This document shows, one piece after another, positions 9,533 through 17,120 of a stretch of DNA of 64,000 bases. The first letter of the stretch is position 1. Each line of letters begins with the position of its first letter. The translations under genes and the position numbers were made by a program. Source of the DNA: Altererythrobacter sp. (lineage in GTDB: Bacteria > Pseudomonadota > Alphaproteobacteria > Sphingomonadales > Sphingomonadaceae); assembly GCA_016793865.1 (NCBI GenBank), contig JAEULJ010000001.1, positions 434,001-498,000 on the forward strand, read 5' to 3'. The notes under the pieces were generated by a model that was not told the origin of the DNA, searched no databases, and saw only the letters and a list, made by a program, of their open reading frames with translations.

Positions 9533-11019
9533 CTGCCCGGCTGGATGTAGGGCACCCGCGCGAACAATTCGCGCTCCCAGCCGCGCGGATCGCCTTCCAC
9601 GCGGCTGACGGTGTCGAACACCATCGTCGCTCGCCGCCCCAGCCCGTAAGGCTCCCATCCCGGATCGCCGGTGCGCGCGAAGCGGGTGAAAGCAGCCATG
9701 ACGGTGGCGCTCATGCGCGCCTGGGCCGGGGTTGCTCCGGGGATCGTGCCAAAGGACAGGCCGATATCGTCGGTATGCTTGGCATCCCCGAAATCGAGCC
9801 GATAGACCCAGCTCCGGGCACCCTCCTGCTGCGCCCGCGCATCCGCTTCCTCCACTTGCCCGCGCCAGCTGCGCGCGGCGGTGACGATGCGATGAAACAG
9901 CTCGGGCGCATCCGCCTGACGGTAGCGCTCGCGAAACTGCGCCACGACCCAGTTGGGCTCTATATCGACGCGCATTTCAGGTGCGATGCGCTGTGCGAGA
10001 TTGTCGAAGGTCAGCCCGCTGAGCTGCCTGCCGCCAGGCTGGTAGAAGGCGCGGGTTTCGAAACTGGTGTTGCCGAGCAGCATGGGGATCGCGCGCGATT
10101 GAGGCGGTGCGTCCGGCCAGAAAGGGTGCCGCAAGAGATTGGTCAGGTCGAGCACCGGCCCCATGTAGACACCTCCGCCCAGCACCGGATCAGCCGCGCC
10201 GAGTGCCTCTACCAGCATCGTCGCCGGCGCCACGGCAGGATCGACCCCGGCGCCCAGTTTCGCCTGGAAGGCTGCGGCGCGCCTGGCGGCATTGAGCGGC
10301 CCACTGGCGGTTACCTGCTGGCCGCTCATGGTGATGGCCTTGTGGAACAGGCCCGCCGCCGCTGGCATGGCCATCAGCGTGGCGATCTTGGCGCCGCCGC
10401 CGGACTGGCCGAACAGGGTGACATTGCCCGGATCGCCGCCCAAATCCCCGATATTGCGCCTGATCCATCGCAGCGCCGCGATCAGGTCGAGCTGCCCGGC
10501 ATTGCCGCTGTCGGGAAATTGTTCGGGCAGGTAGAGATAGCCGAAGGCGTTGAGCCGGTGGTTGACCGTCACCACCACCACATCGCCCCGCGCCGCCAGC
10601 GCCGCGCCGTCGTTGATCGGATCGGTGACCGATCCGGTCGAATATGCGCCGCCGTGGAAATAGACCATGACCGGCCGCGGATTGCTGCTTGCGCCAGCAG
10701 GCGCCCAGACGTTGAGGAACAGGCAGTCTTCCGATTGCGGCGTGTAGCGCGCACCCACTTGCGGGCATACCGGCCCGAAGGCGTTCGCCGGCATCTGCTC
10801 CGCACCCGCCACCTCGGTCGGCGCCTGGAAGCGGCGCGCGCGTGCGTAGCGAATACCCTTCCACGCCATCGCGCCGCCCGTTTCGGCCACCGGGCTGTGT
10901 GCCCCGCGATAGCGGCCTGCGGGGGTTTCTGTAGTCATCGCGGCCATGGCCGGCGCGGATGCCAGCGCCAGCCCGCCGCCCACGATCGCGCGGCGCGTCC
11001 AGCCGCTAGCGGCGGACAT
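9529..11019 (-). CDS. Type B carboxylesterase, exported
   Basis: About 496 residues from the ATG at 11019, with TRRAIVGGGLALASAPAMA as a probable twin-arginine signal. The type B carboxylesterase signatures are EDCLFLNVW, YFHGGAYSTGS (oxyanion hole) and FGQSGGGAK (nucleophile Ser). DAKHTDDIG probably carries the catalytic His. The start lies inside the kdgK coding end (13-base overlap); ATGs at 11028 and 11043 are alternatives and none has a strong ribosome-binding site, suggesting translational coupling to kdgK. It is the last gene of the RpiB-like, kduD, kdgK operon. A role in removing acyl or methyl groups from pectic material is inferred. Confidence 0.85.
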   Translation of the reverse strand: MSAASGWTRRAIVGGGLALASAPAMAAMTTETPAGRYRGAHSPVAETGGAMAWKGIRYARARRFQAPTEVAGAEQMPANAFGPVCPQVGARYTPQSEDCLFLNVWAPAGASSNPRPVMVYFHGGAYSTGSVTDPINDGAALAARGDVVVVTVNHRLNAFGYLYLPEQFPDSGNAGQLDLIAALRWIRRNIGDLGGDPGNVTLFGQSGGGAKIATLMAMPAAAGLFHKAITMSGQQVTASGPLNAARRAAAFQAKLGAGVDPAVAPATMLVEALGAADPVLGGGVYMGPVLDLTNLLRHPFWPDAPPQSRAIPMLLGNTSFETRAFYQPGGRQLSGLTFDNLAQRIAPEMRVDIEPNWVVAQFRERYRQADAPELFHRIVTAARSWRGQVEEADARAQQEGARSWVYRLDFGDAKHTDDIGLSFGTIPGATPAQARMSATVMAAFTRFARTGDPGWEPYGLGRRATMVFDTVSRVEGDPRGWERELFARVPYIQPGS

Positions 11020-12010
11020 CGCCGCCATGCGCCGAAAACGCATCGACCATCGCCCGGGTGATCGGCGCGCTGTCGCCGGGCAGGCTGTGCTTGAGCGCAC
11101 CCAGCGCCAGCCCCGTCGTGGCCATTCGGGCGAGATCGCCGCCAGCCAGCCAACCGTCGAGCACCCCGGCGGCAAAGGCATCGCCCGTGCCGATCCGCTC
11201 GACAATGCCGGTGATCGCGATTTCATCGGTCTGGTGCGCGCCTGCGCGCGAATCGACGCGGGCGGAAATGCGGTGGTGATCCGCTGTGACGAGCTGGCGA
11301 GCGGTAGAAGCGATCAATTGCAGTTGCGGGAAGGCGTCGAACGCCGCCTCGGCCGCCTCGCGGCGACGATCAGGGCCATCGCCGGAAAAACTGCGGCCCA
11401 GCAGCAGCGAGATGTCGCGGTGGTTGCCTATCAGGATCGTGGCATCATCGACCAGCGCGCTCAGCGCGCTTCGCGGGTCGCTGTCCCACGCGCTCCACAG
11501 CGCGCCCCGGTAGTTGCCATCGAAGCAGATCGGCACGCCCGCCGCCTTGGCCGCCGCATTCGCGGCGCGCGCGAGCGCGATGCCGCGCGGTCCGAGAGCG
11601 GGCGTGATGCCACCGGTGTGCAGCAACCGTGCGCCCCGCAGCGCGGCGGCGAAATCCATCGCGGCTGGCTCGGCCTCGGCGAAGGCGCTTCCCGCGCGAT
11701 CATAGGCGATGGCCGATGGCCGCGCACCCGCGCCGGCCTCGAGGAAATAGAGCCCCATCCGCCCAGGCGCGCGCGCCAGAGTGGAGATATCGACGCCCGC
11801 GCGCCGCAGTTCCGCGACGGCGCGGTCGCCCAGCACATTGTCGCTGACGATGCCGCAGAAGCGCACGTCATGGCCCAGCGATGCCAGCGCGGCGGCGACA
11901 TTGGCCTCCGCGCCTCCCACAGCCAGGTCCAGCGTGTCGGCCTGTGCCAGCAGCCTCCGCCCGGGCGGGGTCAGCCGGATCAGCAACTCGCCGAAGCAGG
12001 TGACAGTCAT
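11006..12010 (-). CDS. kdgK: 2-keto-3-deoxygluconate kinase (PfkB family)
   Basis: A 334-residue ribokinase/PfkB-type sugar kinase. It shows the N-terminal GELLIRLTPPG, the VGGAEANVAAALASLG substrate lid region and the C-terminal signature IGTGDAFAAG, whose Asp is the catalytic base. KdgK phosphorylates 2-keto-3-deoxy-D-gluconate to KDPG, which then needs the aldolase Eda (not seen in this window). All routes encoded here (altronate, mannonate and unsaturated uronate) converge on its substrate. It lies 10 bases downstream of kduD. Confidence 0.93.
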   Translation of the reverse strand: MTVTCFGELLIRLTPPGRRLLAQADTLDLAVGGAEANVAAALASLGHDVRFCGIVSDNVLGDRAVAELRRAGVDISTLARAPGRMGLYFLEAGAGARPSAIAYDRAGSAFAEAEPAAMDFAAALRGARLLHTGGITPALGPRGIALARAANAAAKAAGVPICFDGNYRGALWSAWDSDPRSALSALVDDATILIGNHRDISLLLGRSFSGDGPDRRREAAEAAFDAFPQLQLIASTARQLVTADHHRISARVDSRAGAHQTDEIAITGIVERIGTGDAFAAGVLDGWLAGGDLARMATTGLALGALKHSLPGDSAPITRAMVDAFSAHGGDVRR

Positions 12011-12020
12011 GTCGGAGGTG

Positions 12021-12773
12021 CTAGCGCGCGAGCCAGCCGCCGTCGACGGCGAGTATCTGCCCGGTCACGTAATCCGATGCCGGCGAGGACAGGAACACCG
12101 CCGCACCGGCGATGTCCTCGGGCCGGCCCCAGCGCGCCGCGGGGATACGTTCCAGGATCTGGCGGTTGCGCGTCTCATCGGCCTGGAGCGCAGCGGTGTT
12201 GTTGGTGGCGATATAGCCCGGCGCGATGGCGTTCACCTGCACACCCCTTGGGGCCAGCTCGTTGGCCATCGCCCGCGTGACGCCCGCCACGCCGGATTTG
12301 GCCGCAGCGTAGCTTGGCACGCGGATGCCGCCCTGGAAGCTGAGCAGCGAGGCGATGTTCACGATCTTGCCGCTGCCTTGCGCCACCATGTGCCGCGCTG
12401 CCGCCTGGCTGATGAAGAACAGGCTCTTGAGATTGGTGTCCAGCACCGCGTCCCAATCCTCCTCGCTGAAGTCGAGCAGATCGTCGCGGCGAATGATTCC
12501 GGCATTGTTGACCAGTATGTCGAGCCCGCCAAGCTCGGCCACCGTTTGCCCCACGACCTCCGCAAGCGGAGCGGTGCCCGACAGGTCGGCGCGGATGTCC
12601 AAGGTTCGGCGGCCCTTCGCCGCGATAGCCGCCAGTGTCTCGGCCGGTTCGCTCCTTCCGGCTAGCGCGACATCGGCACCCGCCTCGGCCAGTGCGATCG
12701 CGATCGCCTGGCCGATGCCGGTGTTGGCACCGGTCACGAGCGCGCGGCGCCCGGAAAGGCTGAAGCCGGCCAT
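12021..12773 (-). CDS. kduD: 2-dehydro-3-deoxy-D-gluconate 5-dehydrogenase (short-chain dehydrogenase)
   Basis: A 250-residue short-chain dehydrogenase with TGANTGIG at residues 14-21, NNAG in the middle and the active-site YAAAK. Its closest family type is KduD, which reduces 2,5-diketo-3-deoxygluconate to 2-keto-3-deoxygluconate. That fits its place between the RpiB-like isomerase and kdgK. I chose the ATG at 12773, eight bases after the isomerase stop; the frame stays open upstream through the isomerase gene, but only residues from MAGFSLSGRRAL onward fit the family. Confidence 0.9.
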   Translation of the reverse strand: MAGFSLSGRRALVTGANTGIGQAIAIALAEAGADVALAGRSEPAETLAAIAAKGRRTLDIRADLSGTAPLAEVVGQTVAELGGLDILVNNAGIIRRDDLLDFSEEDWDAVLDTNLKSLFFISQAAARHMVAQGSGKIVNIASLLSFQGGIRVPSYAAAKSGVAGVTRAMANELAPRGVQVNAIAPGYIATNNTAALQADETRNRQILERIPAARWGRPEDIAGAAVFLSSPASDYVTGQILAVDGGWLAR

Positions 12774-12781
12774 GGCCGCGC

Positions 12782-13459
12782 TCAGGACAGCGCGGGCTCG
12801 GCCGCGGGCCGCTGCGCCGCCTCGCCGCGCAGCTCGCGCAGATAGGCGTTCATCGCCTCGTCCTGCGAATTGGCATAGAAATACTCGGCGAAGCGCTCGC
12901 CCGCCACGGCGGCCTTGAGCAAGTCCTGGTCCACGGACTTGAGGACGGTGAGCATGTCCTTGGTCGCGGCCCCCTTCACATCCTTCAGGATGGAGCGGTT
13001 CTTGCGCATGATCTCGGCCCGTTCCTTGGGATAGCCCACGCCGGTCTCGCCCGTGAACAGCTTGCCATAGACATCGCGCAGATTGAGCTCGGCTGCCCAT
13101 CCGAACCCCTTGGCATAGGGCATCGAGATGCAGTTGCCGTCATTGATCTGCGCGAACAGAAAGGCGTCCGTCGGGTCGATCACCAAGCCGCAGAACACAC
13201 CCGGCATCGCATTGCATGCGAGCATCGACCCCAAGCCCGTGCCGCAGCCGGTCACCACGAAATCCGCCGCCCTGGAGTTGAGCAATATGCCCGCGAGCAA
13301 GCCGTTCATGATATAGGTGAGGGAGGCTTTGTCCTCGGCGGTGTACATGCCGTAGTTGAAAACCTGGTGGCCCAGCGGCTCTGCAACCTCGGTCAGCGCG
13401 GCGTGGATTACGGCGTTCTTCGCCGCCTGGCTGTTTTCCGTGATCAGCGCGATCTTCAT
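12782..13459 (-). CDS. RpiB/LacAB-family isomerase, probable replacement for KduI (DhuI-like)
   Basis: A 225-residue member of the RpiB/LacA/LacB sugar isomerase fold. It shows IALITENSQAA at the N-terminus and VVTGCGTGLGSMLACN, which holds the family's active-site Cys. It is longer than ordinary RpiB (about 150 residues) because of a helical C-terminal extension. In streptococci a protein of this fold, DhuI, isomerises 4-deoxy-5-hexosulose uronate before the dehydrogenase DhuD. Here the next gene is kduD and no KduI-type gene is seen, so the same step is the best guess. It is the first gene of the operon, with operator A2 68 bases upstream. Confidence 0.78.
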   Translation of the reverse strand: MKIALITENSQAAKNAVIHAALTEVAEPLGHQVFNYGMYTAEDKASLTYIMNGLLAGILLNSRAADFVVTGCGTGLGSMLACNAMPGVFCGLVIDPTDAFLFAQINDGNCISMPYAKGFGWAAELNLRDVYGKLFTGETGVGYPKERAEIMRKNRSILKDVKGAATKDMLTVLKSVDQDLLKAAVAGERFAEYFYANSQDEAMNAYLRELRGEAAQRPAAEPALS

Positions 13460-13519
13460 ACGACCTCTCTCCGGCCCGCTCTGGGCGCCTCGTGAACGAT
13501 TGCCCGGCCTTCACCAGCA

Positions 13520-13527
13520 TAGCGCTA
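13520..13527. promoter_or_regulatory. TAGCGCTA core next to site A2
   Basis: The 8-base palindrome TAGCGCTA, the exact core of the XylR-type operators elsewhere in the window, abuts pectin operator A2. The outer bases of the full 14-base site do not match, so this may be chance. Confidence 0.25.
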
Positions 13528-13541
13528 GGTAACCGGTGTCA
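13528..13541 (-). promoter_or_regulatory. Pectin-regulon operator, site A2
   Basis: On the minus strand TGACACCGGTTACC, identical over 14 bases to site A1. It lies 69 bases before the RpiB-like isomerase start, in the 131-base gap between that gene and the regulator's stop. TTGACA overlapping its left end could be a -35 element. Confidence 0.75.
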
Positions 13542-13590
13542 ACGCCGCTCTACACGCTACTGCCGGGTTCTGGCAAGAGCGCCATGCGCC

Positions 13591-14640
13591 TTACTGCTTC
13601 ACAGCCGGCGCCACCGAGGCGCGCCGGACCAGATCGGACAGGAAGCGGGAGGGCTGCTGCTTCGCCTCCGCCGGGTGAATGAGCTTGTAGGCCGCGGCGC
13701 GCGCCATCGAGATGATCGGCCAGCGCACCGTGGTGAGCGGCGGCCAGATATGGGCCGCGATTGCCGTGTCGTCGAAACCGATCAGGGAGAGCGCTGCGGG
13801 CACCTCGATTTCGCGCTGGCGCGCGGCGTGAAGGGCGCCGGCCGCCATCTCGTCGTTGCTGGCGAAGATCGCGGTCGGGCGTTCGCTGGCCTCCAGCAGA
13901 CGCTCGGCCGCGGCGCGCCCACTGTCGAAGGTGTAATTGCCCGGGGCCACGCGCCCGGGCCCAACGGACAGGCCGTGCCGCGCCATCGCTTCGAGGAAGC
14001 CGTTGCGCCGCTCCTGAGCCGAGCGGAACCCTTCCGGTCCCGCGATCAGCGCGATGTTCCGATGGCCCTGGGATACCAGGTGATCGACGGCCTGCCCCAC
14101 CGCCTCGCGATCGTTCGATTCGACGAGATGCGCCTCGTCGTCCAGCGCGGCCGAACCCATGCGGACATATCTGCAGCCGAGTTCGCGGCACAGCGCCGCC
14201 AGGGCGTCGTTCTCCGAGATCGGGGGCAGGATCAGCACCCCGAACAACCGCTGCCTTTCCAGGAAGTGGCGGACGTCGTCGAGCATTCCGACGGAATGTC
14301 GGTTGACCGGGCGAACCACGAGCGCGAATTCAGTGTCGCGAATGGCCTCGAGCACGCCCTCCTGAAAATTGAGCACCATCTGCGCGTTGGGGTTGTCGTG
14401 AAGGAGCCCGAGCAGGAAGTTGCGCCCCATCGCCAGCGCGCGGGCCTGGGGATTGGGGACATAACCCAGGTCGCGAATCACCGCCTCGACCCGTTCGCGG
14501 GTCTCCGCGCTCAATAGTGGCGAGCGATTGATGACCCGGCTGACGGTCTTCTTCGAAACACCCGAGACGCGCGCAACATCGTTGATGGTTGCCTTGCCTT
14601 CGCGCCTGAAGCCGTCCCCCAATTCATCGTTCCCGCTCAT
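13591..14640 (-). CDS. LacI-family transcriptional regulator of the pectin/hexuronate genes
   Basis: A 349-residue LacI-family repressor. The helix-turn-helix occupies about residues 17-70 (ATINDVARVSGVSKKTVSRV, then the hinge-helix region NPQARALAMG), followed by a periplasmic-binding-protein-like sensor domain. I chose the ATG at 14640 with GAGGGCC upstream; the frame is open further back but without family similarity. It is divergent from uxaA, with site A3 between them, so it probably controls itself as well as the four A sites. The likely inducer is KDG or a related uronate product, by analogy with other uronate regulators. Its recognition helix (SKKT) differs from that of the XylR-like regulator (SPMT), in line with two operator types in the window. 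Confidence 0.9.
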   Translation of the reverse strand: MSGNDELGDGFRREGKATINDVARVSGVSKKTVSRVINRSPLLSAETRERVEAVIRDLGYVPNPQARALAMGRNFLLGLLHDNPNAQMVLNFQEGVLEAIRDTEFALVVRPVNRHSVGMLDDVRHFLERQRLFGVLILPPISENDALAALCRELGCRYVRMGSAALDDEAHLVESNDREAVGQAVDHLVSQGHRNIALIAGPEGFRSAQERRNGFLEAMARHGLSVGPGRVAPGNYTFDSGRAAAERLLEASERPTAIFASNDEMAAGALHAARQREIEVPAALSLIGFDDTAIAAHIWPPLTTVRWPIISMARAAAYKLIHPAEAKQQPSRFLSDLVRRASVAPAVKQ

Positions 14641-14677
14641 CGTGGCCCTCTTGCAGTTTCCGTGACGCAGGAGCAAG

Positions 14678-16210
14678 TTGCCATGCATGACACCGGTTTC
14701 CGAATCAAGCATCGGCGGTGTGGTGGCAAACGTGGTGGTCTGCCACCCGGATGACGATGTCGCTGTCGCCTGCGAGCCGATTCCCACCGGCCAGCGGGTG
14801 GTGGTGGGCGCGCGCACGGTGATTGCCGGGCAGGATGTTCCCGCAGGCCACAAGCTGGCCCTCGTCGCGCTGTCGGCCGGCGAGCCGGTGACCAAATACG
14901 GTGCGCCCATCGGCGTCACGACGAAAGCAATTGCCGCGGGGGACTGGGTCCATTCGCACAATATGGCGACGGCGCTGACAGGCGAGATCGATTACGGGAG
15001 CGTTCGCGAGCGCGCGATACCCGCGCCGAAGGGGTCCGAGCCGCTTGGGGACTGGATGGGCTATCGCCGTGCCGACGCCCGCGTGGCCACTCGCAACGAA
15101 GTCTGGATACTACCCACGGTGGGCTGTGTCGGCCCGCTCGCCGAGGAGCTGGCGCGTGGCGCGCGCGAGCGGCATGCGGGACGATGCGACGGCGTTTTCG
15201 CTTTCGCTCACCCGCATGGCTGTTCGCAGCTGGGTGACGACCTTGCGGGCACGCGGGCGGTGCTGGCCGGCCTCGCCGACAATCCCAATGCCGGCGGCGT
15301 CCTGTTGCTGGGCCTCGGTTGCGAATCGAACCAGCTCGACGCGCTGATCGCCGCGGTGCCCGAGCGCAGCCGCGCCAAGCTGAGTGTGCTGCGCGCACAG
15401 GAAGCCGGTGACGAATATGCCCGCGGGGAGGCGCTTCTGGACGACCTCGTCGATTCGATCGCAGGCGCACGGCGGGAACAGGTACCGGCAAGCGCGCTCG
15501 TGGTGGGCCTCAAATGCGGCGGCTCCGATGCCTGGTCCGGGCTCACGGCCAATCCGCTGCTGGGCCGGCTGAGCGATCGGCTCGCGGATTGCGGGGATCG
15601 AGCGATCCTGACCGAAATCCCCGAGATCTTCGGTGCGGAAGGCGACCTGCTGGCGCGCGTGAGCGATCAGGAGGTGTTCGACGCGGCGACTGACGTGCTC
15701 AATCGCTTCAAACGCTATTTCCTCTCGCATGGCGAGCCGGTGAGCGAGAACCCATCGCCGGGGAACATCGCCGGCGGCATCACCACGCTGGAAGAAAAGT
15801 CCCTCGGCGCCGTGCAGAAGGGCGGTCGATCCGCGCTAAGCGATGTAATCGGCTATGGCGCGCAGGTCCGGCGTCCGGGGCTGACGCTACTCGAGGCGCC
15901 CGGCAACGACGCGGTCTCCGCCACCGCGCTGGCCGCCGCTGGAGCGACCGCCATACTGTTCACCACAGGGCGCGGCACGCCGCTCGGCTTTCCTGTTCCC
16001 ACCATCAAGGTAGCGAGCAATTCGGCGCTGGCGGAAGCCAAGCAGCGCTGGATCGATTTCGATGCAGGCGCGGCACTGGAGGCCGAACGCGAGGCAATGG
16101 ACGCATCCTTCACGCAGTGCGTTCTCGCGATCGCCGGTGGCACATCCACCGCCGCCGAGCGGACGGGAAACCGTGCGATCGCGATCTGGAAACGCGGCGT
16201 CACACTGTAA
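14678..16210 (+). CDS. uxaA: Altronate dehydratase
   Basis: About 507-510 residues. The N-terminal SAF-type domain (about residues 20-105, ending near DWVHSHNMAT) is followed by the UxaA/GarD catalytic domain with HPHGCSQLGDD, GLGCESNQ and GLKCGGSDAWSG. It dehydrates D-altronate to 2-keto-3-deoxygluconate in the galacturonate branch. The start is uncertain. TTG at 14678 has GGAG four bases upstream, ATG at 14687 is three codons later, and GTG codons at 14720-14735 would also give a family-length protein. Operator A3 overlaps the first two options. It heads an apparent operon with a hydratase-like gene and an MFS transporter. Confidence 0.93.
   Translation: MPCMTPVSESSIGGVVANVVVCHPDDDVAVACEPIPTGQRVVVGARTVIAGQDVPAGHKLALVALSAGEPVTKYGAPIGVTTKAIAAGDWVHSHNMATALTGEIDYGSVRERAIPAPKGSEPLGDWMGYRRADARVATRNEVWILPTVGCVGPLAEELARGARERHAGRCDGVFAFAHPHGCSQLGDDLAGTRAVLAGLADNPNAGGVLLLGLGCESNQLDALIAAVPERSRAKLSVLRAQEAGDEYARGEALLDDLVDSIAGARREQVPASALVVGLKCGGSDAWSGLTANPLLGRLSDRLADCGDRAILTEIPEIFGAEGDLLARVSDQEVFDAATDVLNRFKRYFLSHGEPVSENPSPGNIAGGITTLEEKSLGAVQKGGRSALSDVIGYGAQVRRPGLTLLEAPGNDAVSATALAAAGATAILFTTGRGTPLGFPVPTIKVASNSALAEAKQRWIDFDAGAALEAEREAMDASFTQCVLAIAGGTSTAAERTGNRAIAIWKRGVTL
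14688..14701 (+). promoter_or_regulatory. Pectin-regulon operator, site A3
   Basis: TGACACCGGTTTCC lies in the 37-46 base gap between the regulator and uxaA and covers the proposed uxaA start codons. If the ATG or TTG start is right, a bound repressor would sit on the translation start; if a downstream GTG is used, the site is in a normal leader position. Confidence 0.75.
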
Positions 16211-16231
16211 AAAGTCGCAGGGACTTGCCAA

Positions 16232-16245
16232 TGACACCGGTTTCC
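16232..16245 (+). promoter_or_regulatory. Pectin-regulon operator, site A4
   Basis: TGACACCGGTTTCC, identical to site A3, sits between the uxaA stop (16210) and the next start (16281). This implies a separately controlled promoter inside the uxaA operon. Confidence 0.75.
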
Positions 16246-16280
16246 CTTAGGTCGGTGCGATGGGGAGCGGGATTTAGTCG

Positions 16281-17069
16281 ATGACTGGTGACGCAAGGGC
16301 TGTGGCGCGCGCATTCGTGGACGCCCGCCGTTCCCGCACAGCCATAACCCGGTATCCGGGAATGCCGCCGGCCAGCCTAGCAGCGGCCTATGCGATCCAG
16401 GACGAGGCGCTGTCGCTATGGGGCGAGCCGGTCGGCGGATGGAAGGTCGGCCGCATCAACCCCCCACTCGACGGGCGGCTCGGCGCCGACCGACTGGCGG
16501 GGCCGGCACTGGCCCGGAACATCATCGAAAGCCGCGACGGGGCGATAACCCGGTTCCCGGCGATTGCCGGCGGATTCGCCGCCGGCGAATCGGAATTCAT
16601 GGTCCGGCTTGCGCCGCTGCAGGGCGAGGCCCGGCTACCGCGCAACGATGCCGAAACCTTCGACTGGGTCGACGACGTGCGGATCGGCCTCGAGATCGCG
16701 GCATCGCCCTACGCGGCGATCAATATCGACGGGCCCTGCGTCACCGTCTCTGATCATGGCAACAACGGCGGGCTGATACTGGGTGCCCCTGTCCCCCGAG
16801 ATCGGTGGGACAAGTTGCAGGACATCGCCGTCCGTTCCACCATCGACGGGCGCGAGGTCGGCGTCGCCACTGCTCGCGACATGCTTGATGGGCCGCTGGG
16901 AGCGGTGCGCTTTCTCCTGGCCAATCTGAAGGCGCGCGGGATCGCGCCGCAGGCTGGCTGGTGGATTTCGACCGGAGCGGTGACCGGCGTGCACGAGCTG
17001 GCGCCGGGCCAGACCTTCCGCGCGGTCTTCGACGGGTGCGGGGAAATCGCCTGCCGGGTGGAGGTCTAG
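16281..17069 (+). CDS. 2-keto-4-pentenoate hydratase-family protein (fumarylacetoacetate hydrolase fold)
   Basis: A 262-residue protein of the MhpD-like branch of the fumarylacetoacetate hydrolase superfamily. Visible features are AYAIQDEAL near residue 36, GGWKVGR, a central acidic metal-site segment (GESEFMVRL, DDVRIGLEIA) and the C-terminal STGAVTGVHELAPGQ. These enzymes hydrate or dehydrate 2-keto acids using Mg2+. The XylX protein at 26358 is from the same superfamily and dehydrates a 2-keto-3-deoxy sugar acid. A parallel role on a hexuronate-derived keto-acid is therefore conceivable, but I do not recognise a defined pathway step. It has its own operator (A4) and lies 51 bases before the transporter. 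Confidence 0.75.
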   Translation: MTGDARAVARAFVDARRSRTAITRYPGMPPASLAAAYAIQDEALSLWGEPVGGWKVGRINPPLDGRLGADRLAGPALARNIIESRDGAITRFPAIAGGFAAGESEFMVRLAPLQGEARLPRNDAETFDWVDDVRIGLEIAASPYAAINIDGPCVTVSDHGNNGGLILGAPVPRDRWDKLQDIAVRSTIDGREVGVATARDMLDGPLGAVRFLLANLKARGIAPQAGWWISTGAVTGVHELAPGQTFRAVFDGCGEIACRVEV

Positions 17070-17120
17070 CCGGCAGGATTGGGCGACCCGCGCAGCAGCG
17101 GGCGTCATGGGAGACGAAGA

